A DNA stretch of 64,000 nucleotides, taken from Eretmocerus hayati (Eukaryota; Arthropoda; Insecta; Hymenoptera; Aphelinidae). Positions 28,601 to 40,105 of the stretch are shown here, piece by piece. The DNA is taken from positions 78,606,748 through 78,670,747 of the forward strand of contig CM056742.1 of NCBI GenBank assembly GCA_029851415.1, in the 5' to 3' direction. Within the stretch, counting starts at the first letter, position 1. Every line of letters begins with the position of its first letter. Position numbers and translations under genes: made by a program. The notes below the pieces were generated by a model that saw only the letters and a program-made list of their open reading frames with translations, was not told the origin of the DNA and did no database searches.

Positions 28601-30525
28601 CGGGCATCAAAAGTGGGCATAAAAGGTTACCATCTCCCGAATGGAACAGTAAAATAACGAAATTCCGATTACTCCAACTCGTCATGACCATTCCCGAAGT
28701 CAAGATTCTCGAGAAGCGAATATCAGCCTACGAATCAATTCTTTAGACAAGTCATCATGCCAGGCCTATCTCTACTTGTACATTCATCAACGGATGGGTT
28801 AGATGTGCTAGAGTGTAACCGTGACAAATCCTACTCCTGTCCGCGAATGTATATTATTGACGATTATAGGAAGATCATAGGATGAATTGCCTGATGACAG
28901 TTTTCGGGCATCAAAATTGACCATCTCCGGAATGGAACAGTAAAAAAGCAAAATCCCGGTCACTCCGACTCGTCATGACCATTACCGATACAACATTCTC
29001 ACAAGGAGGATATCTGGTTCTGGGGAAATTCGTGAGGGGAGTCCTCATGACAGGCCTTCCCGACGAGGACATTCATCAACGGGAGGGTCGATGTGAATGA
29101 GTGTCAACGTGATGGATGCTACTCCTGCCTGCGGGTGGATCACAGAATGAATGCCCTGCACGCAATGCTTCCGCTCGAAAAATAACCATCCTCAGAATAG
29201 ATCAATGAGAAAGTGGAATTCCGAGGACTCCAACTCGCCATGGGCATCACCGAAACAAATTTCTCGGAAGGAGGAAATCGGCTTCCGAGAATTCTCTGAT
29301 GTATTCAAGTCAGAGGAGTCATCATGCGAGGTCTATCTCTACAAGGACATCTATCAACGGATGGGTTAGATGTGCAAGAGTTTCACCGTGATGAAACCTG
29401 CTTCTGCCCGCGGATTGATCAGGAAATAGATGTCCCACAGGCAATTCTTGGGCATAAAAGGTTACCATCTCCCGAATGGAACAGTAAAATAGCGAAATTC
29501 CGATTACTCCAACTCGTCATGACCATTCTCGGAATCAAGATTCTCGAAAAGAGAATATCAAATCCCTGATCTATTCTTCGAACCGGTCATCATGCCAGGC
29601 CTAACTCTACATGAACATCCATCAACGTATGGGTTATATATGTAAGAGTGTATCCGTGACAAAGCCTACTTCTGTCCGCAAATGGATTATAGGATAAATT
29701 GTCTGGAGACAAGTTTCGGGCATCAAAAGTGACCATAGACAGAATGGAATAGTAAAAAAGCCAAATGCCGATGACTCCAACGCGTTATGACCATTCCCGT
29801 AACAAGATTCTCGTGAGGACCATATCTGCTTCGGAAACGATCTCCACAGCTGTCATCATGCAAGGCCTATCTCTTCGACTATACTTCTCGAAGGATGGGT
29901 TACATGTGCAAGAAATCAACCGTGACTGATCCTACTCCTGCCCGCGAATGGATCAGGGAATGGACTATCCGTAGACAGGGATTGGGCTTAAAAAACGACC
30001 AGCTTCAGGATGGATCAGTAAAAAGGCGAAATTCCGATCACTTCACTGCGTCATGACCAATACCGATACGGATTCTCCGGAGAGAAAATATCTGCCTCCA
30101 AGACAATACGTTACAGAAGTCATCATGCCAGGCCGATCTTTACATAAACATTCATCAACGGATGGGTTAGATGTGCAAGAGTGTAACCGTGACACATCCT
30201 CCTTCTGTCCAAAAATGGATAATAGGATGAATTGTCCGAAGACAGTTCTTGAGCATCGAAAGTGACCATCTCCAGAATGGAACAGTGAAAAAGCAAAATT
30301 CCGGTCACTCGAACTCGTCATGACCATTCCTGGAATCAAGATACTCGAAGAGAGAATATCAGCCTACGAATCAATTCTCCAGACGAGTCATCATGCCAGG
30401 CCTATCGCTACATGTACATTCATCAACGGATGGGATATATGTGTAAGAGTGTATCCGTGACGAAGCCTACTTCTGTCCGCAAATGGATTATGGGATGAAT
30501 TGTCTGGAGACAAGTTCTGGGCCCC
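25640..30525. repeat. 1,917-bp higher-order satellite repeat, ~2.5 copies
   Basis: Equivalent points recur at an exact 1,917-bp spacing (26219, 28136, 30053; 27234, 29151; 25683, 27600, 29517). The unit is seven monomer-like blocks, including longer variants with a ggaggaaatcgg stretch. Copies differ at only scattered positions, so this duplication looks recent. These copies preserve the empty site of the LINE found at 6103. The 3' end switches to another monomer type near 30525. Confidence 0.88.
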
Positions 30526-31679
30526 AAAAGTGACCACAGACAGAATGAAACAGTAAAAAAGCAAAATGCCGATTTTTCCAACGCGTTATGACCATTCCCG
30601 TAACAACATTCTCGTGGGGACCATATCTGCTTCGGATACGATCTCCACAGCTGTCATCATGCCAGGCCTATCTTCTTCGACTATACTTTTCGAAGGATGG
30701 GTTACATGTGCGAGAAATCAACCGTGACTGATCCTACTTCTGCCCGCGAATGGATCAGGGCATGGTCTATCTGTAGACAGGAAATGGGCATAAAAAACGA
30801 CCAGCTTCTGGATGCATCAGTAAAAAGGCGAGATTCCGATCACTCTACTGTGTCATGACCAATACCAATACGGATTCCTCGTAAAGAAAATATCTGCCTC
30901 CAAGCCAATACGTTACAGAAGTCATAATGCCAGGCCTATCTCTACATAAACATTCATCTACGGATGGGTTAGACGTTCAAGAGTGTAACAGTGACACATC
31001 CTACTTCTGTCCAAGAATGGTTAATAGGATGAATTGTCCGAAGACAGTTCTTGGGCATCGAAAGTGACCATCTCCATAATGGAACAGTGAAAAAGCGGAA
31101 TTCCTGTCACTCCAACTCGTCATGACCATTCCCGAAGTCAAGATTCTCGAGAAGCGAATATCAGCCTACGAATCAATTCTTTAGACAAGTCATCATGCCA
31201 GGCCTATCTCTACTTGTACATTCATCAACGGATGGGTTAGATGTGCTAGAGTGTAACCGTGACAAATCCTACTCCTGTCCGCGAATGTATATTATTGATG
31301 ATTATAGGAAGATCATAGGATGAATTGCCTGATGACAGTTTTCGGGCATCAAAATTGACCATCTCCGGAATGGAACAGTAAAAAAGCAAAATTCCGGTCA
31401 CTCCAACTCGTCATGACCATTCCTCATACAACATTCTCACAAGCAGGATATCTGGTTCTGAGGAAATTGGTGAGGGGAGTCTTCATGACAGGCCATCCCC
31501 ACGAGGACATTCATCAACAGGAGGCTCGGATGTGCAAGAGTGTCGACGTGATGAATGCTACTCCTGCCTGCGGATGGATCACAGAATGAGTGTCCTGCAG
31601 GCAATGCTTCTGCTCGAAAAATAACGTCTTCAGAATGGATCAGTAAGGAAGCGAAATTCCGAGGACTCCAACTCGTCAT

Positions 31680-33900
31680 GGCCTCCGGTAAGATCCATGA
31701 GAATAGTCAGGCCTACTGCTATAACGACATCCATCAATCAACGGGGGCAATTAGCAGGAGTTCATCCGTCTTGAATCCTACTCATACCGGTACATGGATT
31801 AGGAAACGAGTTGTCTGCAGATGATTCGTGGGCAAAAGAGATGACCATCTTCACAATTGAACGATAAAAGGAAGAAAATCCGATAGTTACGACTTGTCAC
31901 AACCAAGAACGATAACATATTTCGTAAAGAGAATATATACTTCCAATTTAATCCTTCAGAGAAGTCATCATGGCCGGCCCACTGCTTCGACGACATCCAT
32001 CAAGGGACAAGTGCAATTTGAGGGAGTGTAACCGTGACAAATCCCACTCTTGCCCGCGAATGGATCAGAGAATGAATTTCCTGCACGCGATTCATGTGCA
32101 AGAAAACTGACCTCCTTTAGAATGGATCAGTAAAGAAGCATATATCCGAGTACCCTACTCGTCATGACCATCACCGATACAAGATTCTCGTAGGGAAATA
32201 TCAGGTTCCGAGAAAATTCATTAGATAAGTCATCATGCCAGGCCCCTTCTCTACAAGGACATTCATCAACAGATGGGTTGGATGTGCAAGATTGTCACCG
32301 TGATGAATCCCACTCTTGCTCGCGGATGGATCAGAGAATGAATTGTCTGTAGAGAATTCTTGTGCAAAAAAAGTGATCATCTCCAGAATGGATCAGTAAA
32401 GAAGCAAAAGTCCGAGTACTTCAACTTGTCATGACCATTACCGATACAAGAATCTCGTAAGGAGAATATCTGCTTCCGAGGAAATCGGTTAGAGAAGTCA
32501 TAATGCCAGGCTTATCCCTACAAAGACATTCGTCAACGGATGGGTTGGATATTCAAGAGTATCACCGTGACAAATCCTACTCCTGATCGCGAATGGATCA
32601 GAGAATCAATTTTCCGTACACCTTTATGAGGCAAAAAGTGACCATCTGCAGAATGGATCAGTAAAAAAGCAAAAATCCGAGTTCTCTAACTCGTCATGAC
32701 CATTACCGATACAAGATTCTCGTAAGGAGAATATCTGCTCTCGAGGAGGTACATTAGAGAAGTCATCATGCCAGGCCTATCTCTACCAGTTCATCCATCA
32801 ACGGACCTGTTAGATGTGCAAGATTTTCACCGTGACCAATTTTACTTCTGCCCGCGTATGTTCCAGAGAATGAATTGTCGGTAGGCAATTCTTGAGCAAA
32901 AATGTGACCATCCTCAGAATGGAACAGTAAAAAAGCAGAAATCTGATTACCCCAACTCGTTATGGCCATTTCCGATACAAGACTCTCGTAAGGAGAATAT
33001 TCGCTTCCGAGAAAATCCGTCGGATAAGTCATCATGCCAGGCCTATCTCTACAAGGACATTCATTAACAGATAGGTTGGATGTGCAAGAGTGTCACCGTG
33101 ACAAATCCCACTCTTGCCCGCGAATGGATCAAAGAATGAATTGTCTGTAGAGAATTCTTGTGCAAAAAAAGTGATCATCTCCAGAATGGATCAGTAAAGA
33201 AGCAAAAGTCCGAGTCCTTCAACTTGTCATGACCATTACCGATACAAGAATCTCGTAAGGAGAATATCTGCTTCCGAGGAAATCGGTTAGAGAAGTCATA
33301 ATGCCAGGCTTATCCCTACAAAGACATTCGTCAACGGATGGGTTGGATATTCAAGAGTATCACCGTGACAAATCCTACTCCTGATCGCGAATGGATCAGA
33401 GAATCAATTTTCCGTAGACCTTTATGAGGCAAAAAGTGACCATCTGCAGAATGGATCAGTAAAAAAGCAAAAATCCGAGTTCTCTAACTCGTCATGACCA
33501 TTACCGATACAAGATTCTCGTAAGGAGAATATCTGCCTCCGAGAAAATCCATCAAGAGATGTCATCATGCCCGGCCTATCGCTACGAGGACATTCATCCA
33601 CGGATGGGTTAGATGAGCAAGTGAGGATTGTCACGAATGCTACCGGCCGGTACATGGTCAGATAATGGTCCAGCAGACTCTTTGTAGGCGACAAAGTTCC
33701 GCATCTTCAGAATCGAACAGTGAAAGAGCAAGAATCCGAGTCCTACGACCCGTCAAACCATCTTCGATATGTGGTTCTCGACAAGCAAATGTCCGCTCTC
33801 GAAGAAATCCACTGGATAACCTCATCATGCCATGCATTACACTACAAGGACGTTCATCGGTGGACGAGACAGGCATCCATTTGTAGAATTCCGAAGAATA
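31680..33900. repeat. Decayed edge of the satellite array
   Basis: Monomers here keep the 263-268 bp spacing but are much more diverged from the interior consensus and from each other. One internal block is an exception: 32300-32740 is repeated at 33098-33538 with a 798-bp period (exactly three monomers). The last recognisable anchor is at about 33823 (ctcatcatgccatgc). Similarity fades by about 33900 into non-repetitive sequence. Confidence 0.85.
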
Positions 33901-34947
33901 CCAGTATTGATTATTCCATGAATATTCCGATCATTGCTCAATTGTCTCCTCCAATATCCATCTTTTTCAATCGTACTTGATTACAATCTTCGGATCTTAC
34001 CTCGTTTGCTCCGAAGGATCAATTGAGTGAGTTCCTGAGAGATACTCTCCCAAGCCCGTGCCTCATGAAAAAGGCATTATATTAAACTCAGGCATGAGAT
34101 GAGTACCAAGTCTGATGATTTCCTTACAAGTTTACTCCTTCCGAAGTTTTGAAATCTCTTGTTCGTGTTACATACCTCAGCAATGAGTCTGAGGAAATAA
34201 TTCCTCGCGTCTTTGTAAGTCGCATTTCGGAAACCAGATATATATTTCTTTGGTCCTCATGTTCCAACAAGTTCTCAAAAAAAGATACAGAGGGAAAAAA
34301 GTTGTGCATTCTGAGATTTCCATTTTTCACTGTTTTTCATTAATATTAAGTTTAATACTCAGTGTCGATGGATTGAGTCGCTATTTCGAGTTTTTTCCAT
34401 GCAGTATCATCCATCTCATATCTCTGAACAAAATTTATCGGGTAAAGCCGATTGGGTTCGAAATTTGAGGTCTTTCCGATTTAGAAGTCCAATATTTTTG
34501 GAAAAATGCACTATGTGGCTCCAATCGAAAAAATTCAATACCATTGAAACAAAGCGAGACGAGGCAAAATACTAAATTACGTGTCCCTTCATCTTGTTCC
34601 TAGATGTATATATTTTATAGCTGAAGTGATCCAAAATTTGAAGTCAAATCCACTGCAAGATCTTACATGGAATCAGCCAACAGCGAAGAAGTTGATATCT
34701 TTGCAGAAGTCCCCGGGTTGATCTCCGACATTCTCTTAATCGTTCTTTCTCTGTCTAGGCCTCGACGAATTTCGTAGAGTTTCTGGAATTATAAGGATCT
34801 AGACACGCGGAAAGGGGGGGGGCTGGGTTAACTCTCACCGATAGGCACGGCTATTTTCAGCAATCCCGTGCTTTTCAGATGGAGTCACATTTGTGTGAGT
34901 ACTCACTGAATTTGGCGGCCGGGGTACCATGGCTAGACCCGCTGATT
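33901..34947. other. No gene seen
   Basis: About 1 kb of non-repetitive sequence between the satellite edge and the first inverted repeat. ORFs are short (under 75 codons), overlap on both strands and show no recognisable domain. A G-run (about 34815-34822) and low-complexity T/A runs are the only notable features. Confidence 0.6.
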
Positions 34948-36003
34948 GTAGACTCCTCCTATTCCAATACGGAGTGGACAGTATCCAAGCTCCTTACTTG
35001 CAAACGGCGGCAAAAGACCTCTATTACTCTATTCGCTGTGGGAAGTGTGATTTTCAGTGCTTCCAGTGGTGGAAAGTGACAATGCATGCCGCATGGGTAG
35101 CAGTTCAACGCATTTAGGGTGGGCTTCGATCTTCACCTGCATTTAGTTGAAAAAATATGTCTAGAAAGTGGCAACAGTGTGCGAGAAAATTGAAGGGTTT
35201 ACGAAAACGGAGAGTTTGAGTCCTCGTGAGCCCCAATCTGAGCAGAATTGAGTAAACTAAAGCGAGTTGAAATTTCGGCGTATGCTTCTTGCAAAATGCA
35301 CAGGCGTTGCGGCCGCCGTTCAAGCCATGTGTTGCTGCCACAGTTCACTCCAATATTTTTCTTTTTCGAGGTCTGAGTCTTCTCCAATATTACTTCGATT
35401 GACATGCAAGATATCATGATGAATATCAAACGACTTTCTCGCTTACTCTCACTAGATATGAGCGACGGTTTTCTCAGATACAAACAGAAAACCCTATAAC
35501 ACGCCAGTGCTGCACATACCATTTCTGACCTCTCTTTCTGAGAAAACCATCGCTTAAACCTGGTAAAAGTAAGCGAGAAAGCTGTTTAATTTTCAATCAC
35601 GAACATTTTGAGTCATCTTGCATGTCAATCGGAGCATTGTTGGAGATTTCTCAGAGCTCAAAACGAGGAAAGAATTGGAGCGAGCCCAGGTAGCAACGCA
35701 TGGCTTGAGCGATGGCTGCGATGCCTATGCAAAAAGCATAGCATAGTTTGCTCAATTTTGCTGGGATTGAGGATCACAAGGGTTCAAACTCTTCGTTCCT
35801 GTAAACCCCACAATTTCCTCGCATACTGTTGCCACTCCCGAGCTATAGATTTTGAGTTTAATGCAAATGAAGACCGAAGCCCGCCTTAAACACATTGAAC
35901 CGCTTCCACCGCAGGCATTGCTGCTTGCCACCACTGGAGGTGCTGAAACTCACACTTTGTATGAATGGCTCGACGGCTCTTCCATACTGAAGAATGACTC
36001 TAC
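34948..36003. repeat. Imperfect inverted repeat, arms ~0.5 kb
   Basis: Left arm 34948-35479 pairs with right arm 35537-36003 around a 57-bp spacer. Matching landmarks read in opposite directions include tgacatgcaagat, caagccatg.gttgct, gtttac.gaa..gagagtttga, tccagtggtgg and gtaga.tc at the outer ends. The arms have substitutions and an indel, so the duplication is old. No transposase ORF or clear target-site duplication was found. It may be a foldback element or a palindromic rearrangement. Confidence 0.75.
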
Positions 36004-36032
36004 ACGCATTGCAGCAGGAGGCTCTTATGCTT

Positions 36033-36356
36033 TTCGTCCCTCACCTGCAACCTGCTTCATCGTAACCAGACTCATGAGCAGGACTGGAGTTGCAGGTGGT
36101 GCCCTGGATGCTTGGCGATGAAGTGCTTATGCGCTCTTATATATAGTCATCGATCTCTTTTGCCGTCGACTGCGAGAAAGGAGCTGGATCTGTCATCTAT
36201 CTATTGCGCATGTGTGGTATTAACTATCCCACAACTTCCTATAGCGAATGAGAGCGCACAAGCACTCCATCGCCAGGCGTCCAGGGCGCTACCTGCAACT
36301 CCAGCCTCTACTGATGAGTTCGCTTACGATGAACCAGGTTGCAGGTGGGGTACGAA
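36033..36356. repeat. Second inverted repeat, arms ~106 bp
   Basis: 36033-36138 is inverted relative to 36250-36356. Both arms contain cacctgcaacctg.ttcatcgtaa, ctggagttgcaggt and gcgatg.agtgctt.tgcgctct. It abuts the larger inverted repeat immediately to its left, so the two may be parts of one compound foldback structure. Short ORFs across it are not credible genes. Confidence 0.75.
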
Positions 36357-36403
36357 ACACACAGAAGTCTTCAGCTCAAGCGTGTTGAGTACTCATTCGT
36401 AGT

Positions 36404-38049
36404 AGAATCGCGTTTAACACAAAAAATCGATCCTCGGAGAAAGACGAATGACATCACGACGGAGAATGTCACTCTTGTAGTTGACTAGAATAAGCATGAC
36501 TTTCGATTATTCGATTCAGTTGCTGAAGACGGAGCTTTGATCACTATTAGGTAATTAGTTCAAACCTATATGATAAGGAGGCGCAAGCATCTTAGCAATT
36601 CCTACTAGATAGGTTTTAGTGAGTTACCTGATAAAGTTCGGAAAAGGACAAATTCATTGTCAATTTCAAAGTTATAGCTACTGAACCTGTTTTTTTAATG
36701 AAAAATTCCTAATTATCCAATGTTGAACACTGTGCTTTATGGGAAGCTAACCATCACAGAGCCAGATCTCGATATTTTTCTGTTGTGTCGTGCACAGATA
36801 TTTTTTGGACATGTATAATCTATCGATCAACAGAGTAAAAGATCAACATGCAATCTTCCAGAGCACCTCTATCCAATTCAATCATCAAGCTTCCTATTTT
36901 TGGTTTTTCCGAGATGATCTCAAAGAAACTTGGCCATAGAGGCTCGAGCACAATTTTCGAAGACATCTCGACCCCTGAGAAGACTAGCAACGCAGAAGTT
37001 TGCTCCGTTGTGGAGAAAAAGTTTCAGGATCAGGATTATACGGCGATCGACCCTTGATGCAGTGAAAAGTGCGCCTCCGCGTTATTCGTTGACTCGATTG
37101 AGATGAACGAGGAAATCTAGCATGCTCACAGCAAAGTGTGGATTGGTGTTTCCACGAGAGTCGACTTCCACGTTAGCGTCTGACCCGAATTCTATCACCC
37201 GTTGCGACTGACGATTATGTTGCTCATGAGGGCCAGCCAAAGAGGAGGAAAACGCGAAACGATTTCAATTTCTAGGCTCATATCTCTTGACGCCCAGGTT
37301 ACTTCTAGGATTCGGCCAGGACTATTTGGCCGATCATCACATTTAAGTCTACTGGGTGGCCCACATCTATTCCTCGACATTTTTCTTACTTACTGCATGA
37401 CTCAGTTCTGATGAATGATTATACCTTGTAATACTTGCCAGGAAATCTTAATCGTTTGGAGTGACGACTGCATTCGGTCTTCTCTTCCTGTCTGGTTCTT
37501 GCATTGAGTGGCATGTATAATAGCGCTAGCAGGTTCAATCTCCACAATAGTTCACTAATCCGAGCGGGGTAATCAGAACTCAACGATATTCGAGCGATTC
37601 AGGCTGCTTGCAGGCTCCAGCGCACTCAAGTTAATTGTCTATTAATTTTTGTAATCGAAAAAATATACAGCCAGTGTCTGCATACATCACTCAATATACT
37701 TTCCTCACCACGATCACATGGGAATGCAACGACTCTCGGACAAGTCATTCGGTACAGACGTCTGACTATCTTGGTCATTTGATGAAAAATTTACTTGAAA
37801 TGCTATTATCTCTACTGGGAACCATCCATCATACTTTGCTGCGACGTGGAGAAAGAAAAGTTCTGTCTTGCAAGCATAAGTCACGGCGGTCATCATAGCG
37901 AGGCATGCCAGGCTTGGGAACCTCAGACGAAGAGAGGGGCAATAAATTCGGAGCAGCCAGGTATTTGCCTCGTATATGTTTGAGCTAGATGTACGGCACA
38001 ACTCCGATTGTTCGGGATATATATCCCACATATATAAGTTACAATTTCT
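36404..38049. other. No gene seen, AT-rich unique sequence
   Basis: This stretch has no repeat structure or reading frame that I can support. A 112-codon minus-strand ORF (37714-38052) and several 60-90-codon ORFs resemble nothing I recognise and lack splice or codon support. Confidence 0.5.
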
Positions 38050-38330
38050 CATTTTCTGGGATATATAAAGAATATATGTAGCGTCCCAGAAAACCCTAAT
38101 ATCTACACAAAACGTCCCAGAAAACGTGTCATATCATAGAATATTATATATTATCGACTTCTGGGACGGTATATATATTTTTAATATGAAATATATGGTT
38201 AATATTTTTCGTCCCAGAAATCGGTAAATTGTAAATATTTCCCATTTCCGGGACGTCCCAGAAATAGTCAAATTAGAAGGAAGCTTTCTGGGACGGCCCA
38301 GAAATCAAAAAGCGGCCCAGAAATCCGCAA
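38050..38330. repeat. Cluster of GTCCCAGAAA motifs in both orientations
   Basis: At least eight close matches to (G/C)(T/G)CCCAGAAA or its complement TTTCTGGGAC occur within about 280 bp, at roughly 38054, 38083, 38113, 38158, 38211, 38243, 38252, 38287, 38294 and 38313. The spacing is irregular and the sequence between is AT-rich. Adjacent head-to-head pairs form gGGACGTCCc-type palindromes. The cluster could be a binding-site array or a decayed transposon terminus. Confidence 0.7.
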
Positions 38331-39344
38331 ACCATGGTTGTGAAAGTACCAGAAATAGACGTTAGAGAAATATATAAGGTATTATTCATATATGTATATT
38401 CTCATTGTATGAATGTACAGGTATATATTAATGTGAAAATTTCTTTTTGCCTACAAATTATGAATTTCAATTGTTTATGTATACTCTCCTTATATGAGCG
38501 TATATATTTATTAACTTGAAAATAATCTTTATATTAAAATAATTCTCATTAATCGCGTGGAATTCTGGAGGTTAAACGTTTGATACTGATTGTTAATAAT
38601 AATGATATTTTTTCAAATGCGGTGTTTACATTGCTAAAATGGTTTCTATTTTAAGAGATATCTCGAAATTTTATCCTCGTAAATGACAACAATTCTTTAA
38701 AATTAATTCTATGATATAACGTAAATAAGATCAGCAAAATATTGGATACTTTTGTGTACGCAGTTCAATATTGTCCGTTCTTGATAGTGATAATCGGGTA
38801 TATATATACATATGCCATTTTGTGTGGCTATACAGTATCTATATGTTACAGCTATTTGATCTACAGATTTAATATTATTTCCAAGATAATTATTTCGAAT
38901 TCGATGGTTGTAATGGTTGACAATTTTAGTTTATTAAATAAATTGAAATTCATAAATAAGAAAACATGTATATATACATATATATTATAGAAAAAAAATT
39001 TTCTTAAATCCGTTCATGTACTTAGGACCATGTTTCAAGAATCGAAGTCGTAATTATGAGGAAACTATCTTGAGCTCTTGCAATCCAGGTATCGAGATGT
39101 CAATTCGTTTTTTTTCGAGAAATCGAAATTGCGCTGTCGAAAGCCGAAACTGCATTGCTGTTAAAATATTGCAACGGTCAAAAATTTAGGTGTCAGCGAA
39201 TTCCATCCAAATGTCTGCAGTGAGGTGTTAGATGTCAGTCTATTAACTGTCCTTCTAATATACTTCAGTCGCAGTTCCAGTGTAGGTTGCGAAGGTGAAC
39301 CTTGTCGTGCCGATCTCGAAAAAAAAAAAAAATTTCCAACAACC
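38331..39344. other. AT-rich spacer upstream of the three-exon gene
   Basis: Very AT-rich sequence with TATATA tracts (about 38798-38815, 38968-38988) and no supported gene. The last 120 bp before the ATG at 39345 become less AT-rich and contain an initiator-like ttcagtc near 39265 and an A-run just upstream of the start; any promoter call would be a guess. Confidence 0.5.
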
Positions 39345-40105
39345 ATGGAAGCTGAAAATACGTACCGATTCCCACTATTGGCTCGCGCCCGTTGGGTGAA
39401 TGTGAAAGCGATTACTTCGAAATCAGAATATAACGTGTTATCAGTGATTTTAAATTAGGATTTTTTTTCTTTTCAGTTTGAGGATTGGGTGGCTATGAGG
39501 AGGCACAGATCGATGAACAAGAGTCGCGTGGCCCAGGGGAGAAATCCCTTGCCTTATATTCGGCGATTGCCACGCCGTTCCTACCAGCGCATTTGTGTAA
39601 GTGCTAGATGATGGATTAAAACGAAAGAAAATGGTGAAGTCGTCGTTGTAACGATGATTTTTCCTTTTCCTTGGAATTACAGTTCGATAATTGGAGGGTT
39701 GTGAGGGCCTTACGTCGAGCCGACCGTCAGAGGAACGAGCTGTTTGCTATGGGGCGGCACGAGGTTTTGGTAGCGGCTACTTGGGGCCGAGATTTTTCTG
39801 ACTTGAATGCCCAGGATCCTGACTTTTTTGGGCTCAGGCGACTATTCTTTCACGAACTGATTGAGTTCCCCGGGAGGGATGAATCATGTAGACGATTCAC
39901 CGGATGTTGTCTATGTAGACAACATCCGGCGGAGGTTTGGAGTGACGCGGCGCGTGGTGAGAGTGGACTTCTTATACCGTTTTCGCCCGCTCTTACGGCC
40001 AAAGACTTCGATGTGCATAATATGTTATACGTAGATTCTCTGTTGTGGTTAGGAGTTTTATTTGATCGTTGGCTATTTGGAAAATATGACCGGATGTTTT
40101 ACTGA
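39345..40105 (+). CDS. Predicted three-exon gene, unknown 197-aa protein
   Basis: Exons 39345-39395, 39477-39596 and 39683-40105 join in phase 0. The introns (81 and 86 bp) run from gtgaatg to a long T tract plus cag, and from gtaagtg to ttccttttcc...ttacag, both good short insect-type introns. The ATG lies in caaccATGg, a favourable context; the stop is TGA. The predicted protein has 17+40+140 residues, is Arg-rich in its first third and more acidic/hydrophobic later, with a C-R-R-F-T-G-C-C-L-C-R cluster. Exons 2 and 3 both begin F-[ED]-[DN]-W followed by a similar basic stretch, suggesting exon duplication. There is no signal peptide or membrane helix, and I recognise no domain. It ends about 270 bp from the convergent env of the retroelement, so it could be a host gene or an accessory gene of an element. 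Structure is inferred from splice signals only. Confidence 0.5.
39900..39929. repeat. Perfect 12-bp hairpin inside exon 3
   Basis: CCGGATGTTGTC at 39900-39911 and its exact complement at 39918-39929 are separated by tatgta. The hairpin lies in the coding stretch that gives the Cys-rich segment of the unknown protein. It does not disrupt the frame. Confidence 0.85.

Larger units (their letters stand above)
1..33900. repeat. Satellite array, ~266-bp monomers
   Basis: Anchor motifs such as gtcatcatgcc recur about every 266 bp (for example 152, 418, 683, and in the distal part 32229, 32497, 32762, 33030, 33295, 33560). With three transposon insertions removed, this gives about 120 monomers in one orientation. 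Monomers share recognisable blocks (catcaacggatgggtta, tggaacagtaaaaaagc, actccaactcgtcatgacc) and fall into several diverged types that alternate in fixed order. Short ORFs occur on both strands, but 266 is not a multiple of 3, frames do not continue from monomer to monomer, and stops fall in different places, so I regard the array as non-coding. Small dyads recur inside monomers (TGTCT-GA-AGACA; ATTCTC-GAAAA-GAGAAT). The array begins before the window. I do not recognise the satellite family. Confidence 0.95.

Noticed and set aside
85..30308. Dozens of 60-105-codon ORFs repeated on both strands of the satellite, which could look like a multigene family of small proteins
   Set aside because: They follow the satellite period, overlap on opposite strands, stop at different places in different monomer types and cannot run through monomers because 266 is not divisible by 3. 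No signal peptides, Cys frameworks or zinc-finger spacing are conserved.
1..33900. CRISPR-like array or tandem zinc-finger gene
   Set aside because: The repeat unit is 266 bp with no constant-repeat/variable-spacer pattern, no cas genes, and no C2H2 or other coding repeat in any frame.
33950..34095. Possible remnant of another LINE C-terminus next to the satellite edge (ctgagagatactctcc...aaaaaggcattatat)
   Set aside because: Only a short, weak resemblance in one frame with stops; no tail or target duplication was found.
37714..38052. 112-codon minus-strand ORF as a gene
   Set aside because: No domain, no splice or start support, and it runs into the AT-rich motif cluster.
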